From Confluentibacter flavum (GTDB lineage: Bacteria > Bacteroidota > Bacteroidia > Flavobacteriales > Flavobacteriaceae), in assembly GCF_002843175.1 (NCBI RefSeq), contig NZ_PJEO01000003.1:1-64000 (forward strand): a stretch of 64,000 nt of DNA. Reading direction: 5' to 3'. Of this stretch, positions 26,493 to 35,110 are shown piece by piece (position 1 is the first letter of the stretch; each line of letters begins with the position of its first letter). A program made the position numbers and the translations under genes. The notes below the pieces were generated by a model that ran no database searches, was not told the DNA's origin, and saw only the letters and a program-made list of their open reading frames with translations.

Positions 26493-29312
26493 ATGATGGA
26501 TATTGCCTTAGAACTTAAAAACATACTTCCCCCAAGCAGGGTCAAAACGCGTTACATCGATTTGGTGTCTTACGCGTCTGATGCTGGTTTTTATCATTTG
26601 GTTCCAAAAGCAGTAGTGCAACCCATCAACGAGGTTGAGATTATTGCGCTATTTCAATTTTCACAAACATACAGCATCCCTTTGGTATTTCGTACGGGTG
26701 GCACCAGTTTATCGGGGCAATCCATCACCGATGGTATTTTAGTGGATTTAAGTCATTCGTGGAAACAGATTGCTGTTGAAAACGATGGTGATACCGTTCG
26801 TGTACAACCTGGCATGACGGGGGCTATGGTGAACGCCCATTTAAAAAAATACGGTAAAAAAATAGGTCCCGATCCAGCTAGTATCAATGCCGCTATGATG
26901 GGCGGTATTGTATCCAATAACTCCAGCGGGATGTGCTGTGGTGTGGCTTTAAACTCGTACCATACGGTTAAATATTTGCGATTTATCTTGCCTAACGGAA
27001 ACACCTATTCCACAGAAAACAAAGACGATTATTCCAGATTTCAAAATACTGAAAATGAATTGTTTATCAACTTAGCTAATCTTCAACATACCATTGTATC
27101 AAATGCGGAACTGCATGATAAAATCCGTAAAAAATATTTGACCAAAAATACGGTCGGTTATTCGTTAAATGCGTTTATCGATTTCAAACATCCTTTGGAT
27201 ATCTTGGCACATTTACTTATCGGTGCGGAAGGGACTTTGGCTTTTATTTCTGAAGTGGTTTTAAACACCGTTCCTGATTATAAATACAAATCGACTGCCC
27301 TACTGTATTTCCATTCCATTTTTGATGCTTGTAAAGCCATCGTGCCTCTTAAAAATTCTGGCGCTATGATGGTGGAACTCATGGACAGAGCGTCGCTAAA
27401 GGCTGTTGAAAATATGGAATCCATTCCCCATTTCGTAAAAACATTACCAGAATATGCCGCGGCTTTACTTATTGAATACCAAGAAAACGATTTTGAAGCA
27501 ATGGATAAAAAAGTCAACTATTTTTTAAGTACGACTGGAAATTTAAACTTAATTCAAACACCAATTTTTACGAGTCATCCTCATGAAATGGCTGCTTTGT
27601 GGAAAGTCCGTAAAGGCTTATTCCCTGCTGTCGGCGCCGTCAGAGCCTCTGGAACAACCGTTATTTTGGAAGATGTGGCATTTCCTGTTGAAAAATTGGG
27701 CGATGCGATTGTAGATTTACATCTGCTTTTTAAAAAGCATCATTACGATAACGCTATTATTTTCGGACATGCCAAAGATGGTAATATCCACTTTGTGGTG
27801 ACCCAATCTTTTAATACGGACCATGAGATTAATCGATACGATGTGTTCATTAAAGAGGTGGTGGAACTTGTGGTTACTAAATACGATGGCACTTTAAAAG
27901 CAGAACACGGTACGGGTAGAAACATGGCACCTTTTGTGGAAACAGAATGGGGCGGTTTGGGTTATGAGATTATGAAACGTTTGAAACATTCGGTTGACCC
28001 ACATCTACTTTTAAATCCGGGTGTGATTATTAATGATGATAAACACACACATCTAAAAAATTTAAAAGAACTGCCCACGGTTGAACATGAAGTGGACACC
28101 TGTATTGAATGTGGTTATTGCGAACACAAATGCCCGAGCAAAGATTTAACAACCACACCTAGACGACGTATAGTGGTTCGGCGCGCCTTGAAAACGCTGG
28201 AAAATAATGGTGATACCGCGAATTACAACCTGCTAAAAGAACAATTTCAATATGATGGCTTGGATACGTGTGCCCTTGATGGCTTATGTGCTACCGCCTG
28301 CCCTGTCGATATCAATACAGGCGATTTAGTAAAACGACTTCGAAGTGAAAACCATTCAACATTCGCTAATACGGTGGCTTTAACCGTTGCTAAAAATTTT
28401 GCCATGGTACAATGGCTTGTTAGAATGGCTATAAAAAGTGGCACGCTTATCAATAGTTTTTTTGGAAAAAACACCATGACCAGCCTCACCATCCAAATTA
28501 GAAAAATCATTCCAAACTCTCCATTATGGACACCACAAATAGCATCACCACCCAGTTTATCGGCTATAGAATCCCATACAATAACCAACCCAGACATTAT
28601 CTATTTCCCATCGTGTATTTCTAGGGTTTTGGGCACGTATGAAGGCAAAGAGAAAAACAATATGGAAACGTTTTTAAGTATCTGTAAAAAAACAAATATA
28701 GCTGTTTCCGTTTTAAAGAATGTGAATAGCAGTTGTTGTGGCCAACCATTTTCATCAAAAGGGCATCAAGACGCTTACCATGTTACAGCCAATACCATTA
28801 TTGAAAAGCTTTGGAACGCCACCCAATTTGGTACCATTCCTGTGGTGATTGATGTGAGTTCTTGTGCCTACAGCTTAAAACAAATGGGTTCTACCTTAAC
28901 TGCTGAAAACAAAGACAAATTAAAGAAACTACAAATTTTAGACACGGTCGCGTTTTTACACGATATGGTACTTCCCAAAAGCCAAGTGAAACGTTATAAA
29001 AATAGCATTGTGTTGCATTCGGTTTGCGCTCTGGAAAAACTGAAAATTGAAGATAAGTTTATAGGGGTTGCCAAACATTTTGCCAAAGAGGTAATCGTAC
29101 CAAAAAATAATGGTTGCTGTGGCATGGCGGGCGATAGAGGTTTTATATTTCCAGAGCTGACCAAATCTGCCACAAATGATGAAGCACAAGAATTAAACAA
29201 TGTGGTTTGTGATGGCTATTATGCCTCAACCAAAACCTGCGAAATGGCGATGAGCCAAGCAATGAATACCAATTATGAATCTATTTTGTATTTGGTGGAT
29301 GAATGTTTATAA
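26493..29312 (+). CDS. FAD-binding and Fe-S-binding oxidoreductase (D-lactate dehydrogenase-like)
   Basis: 939 residues built from three modules. First, a VAO-type FAD domain (about 38-260, with FRTGGTSLSGQS and LIGAEGTLAFISEV) and a FAD-oxidase C-terminal domain (IFGHAKDGNIHFV, AEHGTGRN). Second, a two-cluster ferredoxin part (CIECGYCEHKCP about 535, CALDGLCATACP about 594). Third, a CCG domain pair (SSCCGQPF about 745, NGCCGMAG about 872). This fusion equals GlcD plus GlcF/LldE parts and typically oxidises a 2-hydroxy acid such as D-lactate into the respiratory chain. Pairing with glpD suggests oxidation of glycerol-derived carbon; the substrate itself is not provable here. Confidence 0.88.
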   Translation: MMDIALELKNILPPSRVKTRYIDLVSYASDAGFYHLVPKAVVQPINEVEIIALFQFSQTYSIPLVFRTGGTSLSGQSITDGILVDLSHSWKQIAVENDGDTVRVQPGMTGAMVNAHLKKYGKKIGPDPASINAAMMGGIVSNNSSGMCCGVALNSYHTVKYLRFILPNGNTYSTENKDDYSRFQNTENELFINLANLQHTIVSNAELHDKIRKKYLTKNTVGYSLNAFIDFKHPLDILAHLLIGAEGTLAFISEVVLNTVPDYKYKSTALLYFHSIFDACKAIVPLKNSGAMMVELMDRASLKAVENMESIPHFVKTLPEYAAALLIEYQENDFEAMDKKVNYFLSTTGNLNLIQTPIFTSHPHEMAALWKVRKGLFPAVGAVRASGTTVILEDVAFPVEKLGDAIVDLHLLFKKHHYDNAIIFGHAKDGNIHFVVTQSFNTDHEINRYDVFIKEVVELVVTKYDGTLKAEHGTGRNMAPFVETEWGGLGYEIMKRLKHSVDPHLLLNPGVIINDDKHTHLKNLKELPTVEHEVDTCIECGYCEHKCPSKDLTTTPRRRIVVRRALKTLENNGDTANYNLLKEQFQYDGLDTCALDGLCATACPVDINTGDLVKRLRSENHSTFANTVALTVAKNFAMVQWLVRMAIKSGTLINSFFGKNTMTSLTIQIRKIIPNSPLWTPQIASPPSLSAIESHTITNPDIIYFPSCISRVLGTYEGKEKNNMETFLSICKKTNIAVSVLKNVNSSCCGQPFSSKGHQDAYHVTANTIIEKLWNATQFGTIPVVIDVSSCAYSLKQMGSTLTAENKDKLKKLQILDTVAFLHDMVLPKSQVKRYKNSIVLHSVCALEKLKIEDKFIGVAKHFAKEVIVPKNNGCCGMAGDRGFIFPELTKSATNDEAQELNNVVCDGYYASTKTCEMAMSQAMNTNYESILYLVDECL

Positions 29313-29353
29313 GTTGTTTTTATTTTATAAAAAATTTCTGCTAACTTCGTCAA

Positions 29354-30325
29354 GTGTCAAATTTTATTTTGAGTATTGTATATCGTAAAGTTGTAACATC
29401 TATCAAATTTTCAATATTAAAAAACCTATTTGTGAGAGAAAATTTACTTTTTTTATTATCATCATTATTATTTACATTCACTAATTATGCTCAGTTAGAT
29501 ACAAATTTTGCAAACGGAACTTTCACTGGGGGTTCTGCAACTGTTGTGCAAATAGAAGCTCTTAATGGTGTATCGGTCTATGATTCAGATTTAGCTGCCG
29601 ATTGTAATAATGCTTGGAAACCTCAAGGTACATTATGTAACAGCAGTAATATCGATAGTAAACTAGAAAGCACTAAAGTAGACATTAATTCTGGAGCAAC
29701 ATGGAATAATAATGGAGGAACAGGGATTGGAGTTCTGGTTATTGATTTAGGAACAGCAAAGAACATTGATTTAGCACAAATTTACCAAATGTACTCTGAT
29801 GGTAAAACGACTCATGCACAAATTTATGCTCATGTTAATATCACAAGTTCAGCTCCAGATCATTTAGATTCTGGCTGGTTTAGTCTAGGAGCAGAATCTG
29901 TAATTGGAGATGGTGAATTAAACAATAATACTGTTACATTACCAACAGATATTTCTTTAACACAAATAAGCACTAGATATATAAAATTACATTTAAGAAA
30001 TGATGGCAGGTATGGATCTAGTGGCTACATTGAATTAAGAAGCATTAAGCTTTTCCAAACAACAACATTAGAAGCTGAAAGTATTGAGCCTACAAATCAA
30101 ATAATGATTTATCCAAATCCTGTTAAAAATAATACTAAAATTTATTTACAAGATTTAAATAATGGAACAGTTTCCATCTTTGATATAAATGGAAGGATGG
30201 TTTTATCAAAAGAAGTCCATAATAATACAAACACTTTAGATTTATCTCATCTTTCAGCAGGTTTATATCTACTAAATTTAAACTCTGATAAAGGAAGTAT
30301 AACTAAAAAAATTATTAAGTATTAA
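29354..30325 (+). CDS. T9SS type A sorting-domain protein with discoidin-like domain
   Basis: Up to 323 residues; no ATG is available. The frame opens at GTG 29354, but GTG at 29432 gives a textbook signal peptide (RENLLFLLSSLLFTFTNYAQ), so either start is possible. The central region (about 60-235, with VLVIDLGTAKNIDLAQIYQMY and ISTRYIKLHLRNDGRYGSSGYIELRSIKLF) resembles a discoidin/F5-8C carbohydrate-binding fold. The C-terminus is a sorting domain (MIYPNPVKNNTKIYL, GLYLLNLNSDKGSITKKIIKY). It is predicted to be exported to the surface or medium. Starts 42 bp after the oxidoreductase but is probably functionally unrelated. Confidence 0.82.
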   Translation: MSNFILSIVYRKVVTSIKFSILKNLFVRENLLFLLSSLLFTFTNYAQLDTNFANGTFTGGSATVVQIEALNGVSVYDSDLAADCNNAWKPQGTLCNSSNIDSKLESTKVDINSGATWNNNGGTGIGVLVIDLGTAKNIDLAQIYQMYSDGKTTHAQIYAHVNITSSAPDHLDSGWFSLGAESVIGDGELNNNTVTLPTDISLTQISTRYIKLHLRNDGRYGSSGYIELRSIKLFQTTTLEAESIEPTNQIMIYPNPVKNNTKIYLQDLNNGTVSIFDINGRMVLSKEVHNNTNTLDLSHLSAGLYLLNLNSDKGSITKKIIKY

Positions 30326-30593
30326 AGCTCATTATAATTTAGGCTTATCTGCTACCATTTTAAAAAATAGTAAATAGTCTCATTTTACTCATATTAAACC
30401 CAAATCATAATAATTAAAATTTATAGCAATTATTAAATCATCAATATATAATCAAACATTTAAAAAAGATTATGTTTAAATAACTAGAATTTTAGTTTTG
30501 AGGATAGATTAGAAAAAAAGATTTTTTTAATAAAAACTACACACAACCATCAATTCACAAACACAACATGAATACATCAAAAATCAACTTAAT

Positions 30594-31901
30594 TTATTCT
30601 GTTACAACCTCCCCATACAAATCAAAATCAGCAGCATCCGTAATTTTTACGGTCGTAAATTCGCCCGTTTTTAAATAGGTTTTACTGGCATCAATAAGCA
30701 CTTCGTTATCTACATCGGGTGAATCAAATTCCGTTCTACCCACAAAATAACCGCCTTCTTTTCTATCAATAACTACTTTAAAGGTGTTGCCTATTTTTTC
30801 TTGGTTCAACTCCCAAGAAATTTGTGATTGTAGTTCCATAATCTCGTTGGCACGTTGTTGCTTCACCTCTTCTGGCACATCATCTTCTAAATTATAGGCA
30901 TGGGTGTTTTCTTCGTGACTGTATGTAAAACAGCCCAAACGCTCAAAACGCATCTCCTTAACCCATTGTTTAAGGGTTTGATAATCTTCTTCAGTTTCAC
31001 CCGGGTAACCTACAATTAAGGTGGTTCTAATGGTCATATTGGGGACAGCAGCTCTAAAATCTTTTAGTAATTGCGTGGTTTTTTCTTTGGTAGTACCACG
31101 ACGCATACTTTTAAGAATACTATCAGAAATATGTTGCAACGGAATATCCAAATAATGACATATTTTAGGTTCTCGGTTCATCACATCCAGCACATCCATC
31201 GGAAACCCTGTTGGAAAGGCATAATGTAAACGAATCCATTCAATACCATCTACTTTTACCAACGCCTCTAAAAGTTCGGCTAGGTTGCGTTTTTTATATA
31301 AATCCAACCCATAATAGGTTATATCTTGGGCGATTAAAATAAGTTCCTTAACACCTTTGGCGGCTAGTTTTTCTGCCTCGGTAACCAAATCTTCAATCGG
31401 CGTACTTTTGTGTTTGCCACGCATTAACGGAATGGCACAAAAACTACAGGGGCGATCGCAACCTTCGGCAATTTTTAAATAGGCATAATTTTTTGGTGTG
31501 GTTGTTAAACGCTCACCAATCAGCTCGTGTTTATAGTCGGCACCCAACGCTTTCAATAATCCGGGAAGTTCGGTGGTTCCAAAATACTCGTCCACATTCG
31601 GGATTTCCTTTAATAAATCTGGCTTGTAACGTTCACTCAAACAACCCGTAACAAATACTTTATCAATTTCGCCATCTTCCTTTTTTTGAACGTATTCCAA
31701 AATGGTATTGATGCTTTCTTCTTTGGCATTATTGATAAATCCGCAGGTATTAATCACCACGATATTCCCTTCTTTTTCATGAACCACATCTTTTCCGCTG
31801 GCTTTTAATTGCCCCATCAGTACCTCACTATCGTAAACATTTTTACTACAGCCAAGGGTTACAACATTAATTCGGTTTTTCTTTAGAGATTTTGTACGCA
31901 T
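30594..31901 (-). CDS. rimO: Ribosomal protein S12 methylthiotransferase RimO
   Basis: 435 residues. The UPF0004 N-terminal domain supplies three Cys (TLGCSKN, NTCGFI, VTGCLSERY), the radical-SAM core has CDRPCSFCAIP (CxxxCxxC cluster ligands), and a C-terminal TRAM-like domain follows. RimO adds a methylthio group to Asp of S12 using two Fe-S clusters. All ligands are present. The -7 box TATCTTTG at 31929-31922 gives a leader of about 15 nt. Downstream of ftsY on the same strand order seen in Bacteroidota, though separated here by another gene. Confidence 0.97.
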   Translation of the reverse strand: MRTKSLKKNRINVVTLGCSKNVYDSEVLMGQLKASGKDVVHEKEGNIVVINTCGFINNAKEESINTILEYVQKKEDGEIDKVFVTGCLSERYKPDLLKEIPNVDEYFGTTELPGLLKALGADYKHELIGERLTTTPKNYAYLKIAEGCDRPCSFCAIPLMRGKHKSTPIEDLVTEAEKLAAKGVKELILIAQDITYYGLDLYKKRNLAELLEALVKVDGIEWIRLHYAFPTGFPMDVLDVMNREPKICHYLDIPLQHISDSILKSMRRGTTKEKTTQLLKDFRAAVPNMTIRTTLIVGYPGETEEDYQTLKQWVKEMRFERLGCFTYSHEENTHAYNLEDDVPEEVKQQRANEIMELQSQISWELNQEKIGNTFKVVIDRKEGGYFVGRTEFDSPDVDNEVLIDASKTYLKTGEFTTVKITDAADFDLYGEVVTE

Positions 31902-31921
31902 GCCTTCTTTAAATAAGTGTG

Positions 31922-31929
31922 CAAAGATA
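31922..31929 (-). promoter_or_regulatory. -7 promoter box of rimO
   Basis: On the minus strand TATCTTTG, an exact TAnnTTTG match, 21 bp from the rimO ATG. Directly upstream are low-complexity ATAAATCGTAAATC-type words rather than a recognisable -33 TTG. The same combination occurs upstream of the PPIase gene (61137-61144). Confidence 0.6.
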
Positions 31930-31976
31930 CATAATGATTTACGATATACGATTTATGATTTACGAATTTTGGTTGA

Positions 31977-32029
31977 AGCTGTTAGCTGTTAGCTGTTAGC
32001 TGTTAGCAAAACTAACTTTTAACTTTTAA
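31977..32029. repeat. Tandem heptamer array in the rimO/serine-hydrolase divergent gap
   Basis: Four units of GTTAGCT (31981-32007) are followed by CTAACTTTTAACTTTTAAC (about 32011-32030). The GTTAGC and CTAAC parts are partly complementary, so the gap can fold. Unlike the other arrays in the window, this one lies between two start codons. Confidence 0.7.
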
Positions 32030-32082
32030 CTATTTATAAACCTTTTATATATTTGATAGTGTAAAACCCAAAACCTACTATT

Positions 32083-33156
32083 ATGAAAAAGTGGCCCATC
32101 CTTATAATACTTACTTTCGGATTGTTTTTTGGATGTTCAAGTAATGATAATCCCATTGATCCAGACCCAACTCCTACCGAACTTTATTTCCCAACATCGA
32201 ATTCTGATACTTGGGTAACAGTGCCTGTCTCCGAATTAGGTTGGAATGCTAGTGCGCTTCAGCCACTTTTGGATTATTTGGAAGAAAAAAACACCAAAGG
32301 TTTTATAATGCTTTACAATGGAAAAATTGTTGTTGAAAGCTATTTTAACGGACACAGCGCAACAGCGTCTTGGTATTGGGCGAGTGCCGGAAAAACATTA
32401 ACCTCAACCGTTTCTGGAATTGCACAAGAAGAGGGCTTGATAAATATCAACAATAAGGTATCGGATTATTTAGGGACTGGTTGGACAAGTGAAACTTTAG
32501 ATAAAGAGAACCTGATTACCTGTAAAAACCTACTCTCCATGAATTCTGGTCTAGATGATAGTTTAGGTGATGATGTATCGTCTGCTAACTTGCAATATAA
32601 AGCCGATGCAGGTACACGCTGGGCATACCATAACGTATATGTGAAAATGCAGGATGTGGTGGCTGCTGCCAGTAACCAAACTTGGAATAATTATTTCAAC
32701 ACAAAATTGAAAGATAAAATTGGCATGACGGGACTTTGGACCCATTTAGATAATTTAAATGTGTACTGGAGCAATACCCGAAGCATGGCACGTTTTGGCT
32801 TAATGATTTATGCCGAAGGCACATGGGGAAACACTCAAATTGTCCCTGAAAATTTTTTAAATGAAGCCACCTCAACGTCCCAAAATATCAATCAAGCTTA
32901 TGGTTATTTATGGTGGTTAAATGGAAAATCGAGTTATTATTTGCCCAAAACCCAAATTGAAATTAATGGCACATTAATTCCTAATGCACCAGCCGATATG
33001 TATGCCGCGTTGGGTAAAAATGACCAAAAGATTTATGTGGTGCCTAGTAAAAAACTGGTTATTGTTAGAATGGGAGACGTTGCCGATGGGGCTAATTTTG
33101 CATTATCGACTTTTGATAACACACTTTGGGAAAAGATTAATGATTTGATTGAATAA
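32083..33156 (+). CDS. Serine hydrolase, beta-lactamase class C family lipoprotein
   Basis: 357 residues with a lipoprotein signal (GLFFGCSS). The class C/DD-peptidase fold has the SxxK nucleophile at SAGK (about residue 108) and a YHN motif matching the Tyr-x-Asn site (about 186). It has a late ALGKNDQKIYVVPSKKLVIVRMG block typical of the family. Such lipoproteins are esterases or peptidases rather than true antibiotic-resistance lactamases; the substrate is unknown. Faces away from rimO. Confidence 0.87.
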   Translation: MKKWPILIILTFGLFFGCSSNDNPIDPDPTPTELYFPTSNSDTWVTVPVSELGWNASALQPLLDYLEEKNTKGFIMLYNGKIVVESYFNGHSATASWYWASAGKTLTSTVSGIAQEEGLININNKVSDYLGTGWTSETLDKENLITCKNLLSMNSGLDDSLGDDVSSANLQYKADAGTRWAYHNVYVKMQDVVAAASNQTWNNYFNTKLKDKIGMTGLWTHLDNLNVYWSNTRSMARFGLMIYAEGTWGNTQIVPENFLNEATSTSQNINQAYGYLWWLNGKSSYYLPKTQIEINGTLIPNAPADMYAALGKNDQKIYVVPSKKLVIVRMGDVADGANFALSTFDNTLWEKINDLIE

Positions 33157-33230
33157 ATAGCTTTTTGCTTTAATGTAATTAAAAAAAGCATAATATATGA
33201 ACAAAAATTTTTATTCTATATGATATGTGG

Positions 33231-33250
33231 ATTCCTGCCTACGCAGGAAT
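33231..33250. repeat. Small palindromic repeat (ATTCCTGC/GCAGGAAT)
   Basis: A perfect 8-bp inverted repeat with a 4-base centre, immediately 3' of ftsY, G+C-rich compared with its surroundings. Sequences with this CCTGC...GCAGG core recur as dispersed intergenic palindromes in Flavobacteriaceae. It may serve as the ftsY terminator or mRNA-stabilising hairpin. Confidence 0.6.
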
Positions 33251-33251
33251 G

Positions 33252-34205
33252 CTATTTAAAAAACGAATCCACAAACTCAAATTTATTGAATACCTGAAGG
33301 TCTTCAATACCTTCTCCAACGCCAATATATTTCACGGGAATTTTAAATTGGTCCGAAATACCAATCACCACACCGCCTTTAGCTGTCCCATCTAATTTAG
33401 TAACCGCTAGTGAAGTGACTTCTGTAGCTGCAGTAAACTGTTTGGCTTGCTCGAAAGCGTTTTGCCCGGTAGAACCATCTAAAACCAACAAGACATCGTG
33501 AGGTGCATCGTCCACCACTTTTTGCATGACGCGTTTTACTTTGGTCAGCTCGTTCATTAAATTCACTTTATTATGCAAACGACCAGCGGTGTCAATAATA
33601 ACCACATCCGCATTTTGGGTCACGGCACTCTTAAGCGTATCGAATGCTACAGATGCTGGGTCGCTACCCATAGATTGCTTAACCAACGGTACGCCTACTC
33701 TATCTGCCCAAACCTGTAATTGATCGATGGCAGCGGCTCTAAACGTATCAGCCGCACCAAGCACCACATTCAATCCTTGCTTTTTAAATTGATAGGCTAA
33801 TTTCCCAATGGTGGTTGTTTTACCAACACCATTAACGCCTACCACCATAATCACATAGGGCTTTTTAGTGGATGGAATGGTAAATTGGGTATCTTCTCCA
33901 GAGTTGGTTTCAGATAACAACCCAGCTATTTCTTCGCGAAGGATTAAATTAAGTTCGTCGGTCCCTAAATATTTATCTTTAGCTACTCTGGCTTCAATGC
34001 GTTCTATCACTTTAAGGGTTGTGTTTACACCTACATCACTAGACACCAATATCTCTTCCAAATTATCTAAAACCTCATCATCTACTTTAGATTTTCCTGC
34101 AACGGCCTTACTTAATTTACCAAAAAAACTAGATTTAGATTTTTCAAGCCCTTTATCTAGGGTTTCCTTTTTTTCTGATGAAAATATTTTTTTAAAAAAA
34201 CTCAT
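33252..34205 (-). CDS. ftsY: Signal recognition particle receptor FtsY
   Basis: 317 residues. A short basic/acidic leader is followed by the N domain and the SRP-type GTPase: GVNGVGKTTTIGKLA (G1), TFRAAAIDQLQ, DTAGR, TKLDGTAKGG. FtsY receives SRP-bound ribosomes at the membrane for co-translational insertion. It lacks the long acidic A domain of E. coli, as usual in Bacteroidota. Last gene of the rpmB-rpmG-DUF4295 operon, although a terminator hairpin lies between. Confidence 0.97.
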   Translation of the reverse strand: MSFFKKIFSSEKKETLDKGLEKSKSSFFGKLSKAVAGKSKVDDEVLDNLEEILVSSDVGVNTTLKVIERIEARVAKDKYLGTDELNLILREEIAGLLSETNSGEDTQFTIPSTKKPYVIMVVGVNGVGKTTTIGKLAYQFKKQGLNVVLGAADTFRAAAIDQLQVWADRVGVPLVKQSMGSDPASVAFDTLKSAVTQNADVVIIDTAGRLHNKVNLMNELTKVKRVMQKVVDDAPHDVLLVLDGSTGQNAFEQAKQFTAATEVTSLAVTKLDGTAKGGVVIGISDQFKIPVKYIGVGEGIEDLQVFNKFEFVDSFFK

Positions 34206-34343
34206 TCTTTTAAATGTGTATTCGTTTGTTTTTTATTTGTTTAGGCGTTTGATCCACGATATTGATGGAAACGATGTAACAACTTTCTTGCCCATTATGA
34301 CCTACTGAAAAATTGTCATTAAAACGGGATGTAAATATAAAAC

Positions 34344-34374
34344 AAAAGCCGCTTTCTTAAAGAAAGCAGCTTTT
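34344..34374 (-). terminator. Hairpin terminator/attenuator between DUF4295 gene and ftsY
   Basis: AAAAGCcGCTTTCTT and AAGAAAGCaGCTTTT form a long stem with one mismatch and U-rich ends. It begins about 20 bp after the DUF4295 stop, on the same strand as ftsY. It may partly end ribosomal-protein transcription before ftsY. Confidence 0.75.
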
Positions 34375-34395
34375 AAATATCTATAAAAAAGTAAA

Positions 34396-34548
34396 TTATT
34401 TCTTGCTTAAGAAATTGTCTACTAATTCTGGCGCCATAATTGATTCAACAAATGTGTAAGCTCCCGTTTTTGGGGATTTTACCATTTTTATAGCTTTTGA
34501 TAATCTTTTTGATCCTGTTTGTAACGATGCTACTGCTTTCTTTGCCAT
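34396..34548 (-). CDS. DUF4295 small basic protein
   Basis: A 50-residue protein starting MAKKAVASLQTGSKRLSKAIK and ending VDNFLSKK. It is strongly basic and lies directly downstream of rpmG. This position and sequence identify DUF4295, a Bacteroidota-specific small protein that co-occurs with L28 and L33 and is probably ribosome-associated. Its short length makes it easy to miss. Confidence 0.9.
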   Translation of the reverse strand: MAKKAVASLQTGSKRLSKAIKMVKSPKTGAYTFVESIMAPELVDNFLSKK

Positions 34549-34582
34549 GATTCAATACATTTTGAAGTTTAAGAACTTCTAA

Positions 34583-34765
34583 TTATTTAATTTCTTTGTG
34601 AACTGTCATACGTTTAAGAATAGGATTAAATTTTTTAATCTCCATTCTATCTGGTGTATTCTTTTTGTTTTTAGTTGTAATGTATCTTGAAGTTCCTGGT
34701 TGTCCAGATTCTTTATGCTCAGTACATTCTAATATAACTTGTATTCTGCTACCTTTCTTTGCCAT
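34583..34765 (-). CDS. rpmG: 50S ribosomal protein L33
   Basis: 60 residues with the L33 signature ([37 protein letters not shown]). It has lost the zinc-binding Cys pairs: only one Cys is present, so this is the C-minus form. Lies between rpmB and the DUF4295 gene in the usual Bacteroidota order. Confidence 0.97.
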   Translation of the reverse strand: MAKKGSRIQVILECTEHKESGQPGTSRYITTKNKKNTPDRMEIKKFNPILKRMTVHKEIK

Positions 34766-34792
34766 GTTTTCTTAACTTATTAAATGCGGCTA

Positions 34793-35029
34793 TTATTTTA
34801 AAAAACCTTTAGATTTTGCATCTTTAATCGCTGCTGTAATCCCTATTTTATTAATAGTTTTTAAAGCCGAAGTAGATACTTTTAAAGTTACCCAATTATC
34901 CTCTTCTGGAATGTAAAAACGTTTTTTAACTAAGTTCGCATTAAATTTGCGTTTAGTTTTATTCATCGCATGAGACACGTTGTTTCCAACCATTGCCTTC
35001 TTACCGGTAAGTTCACAAACTCTTGACAT
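34793..35029 (-). CDS. rpmB: 50S ribosomal protein L28
   Basis: 78 residues with the L28 start MSRVCELTGKKAMVGNNVSHA and the TKRKFNANL block. First gene of the rpmB-rpmG-DUF4295-ftsY operon. A complete promoter (TTG-N19-TATATTTG) precedes it at 35099-35070. Confidence 0.98.
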   Translation of the reverse strand: MSRVCELTGKKAMVGNNVSHAMNKTKRKFNANLVKKRFYIPEEDNWVTLKVSTSALKTINKIGITAAIKDAKSKGFLK

Positions 35030-35069
35030 TATTATATAACTTTAAATATTGTTGTTTAAAAACGAGGTG

Positions 35070-35099
35070 CAAATATACAAAATCTTTAATTTATGACAA
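35070..35099 (-). promoter_or_regulatory. sigma-A-type promoter of the rpmB operon
   Basis: On the minus strand, TTG (35099-35097), 19 bp spacer, then TATATTTG (35077-35070). Both elements and spacing match the Bacteroidota consensus TTG-N17-23-TAnnTTTG. The start codon is 40 bp downstream. Confidence 0.75.
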
Positions 35100-35110
35100 T
35101 CTATTTATTA

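Noticed and set aside
32083-33156. Antibiotic-resistance beta-lactamase
   Set aside because: Although the fold is class C-like, it is a lipoprotein with only SxxK and YxN seen and belongs to a broad esterase/peptidase family; resistance cannot be claimed.
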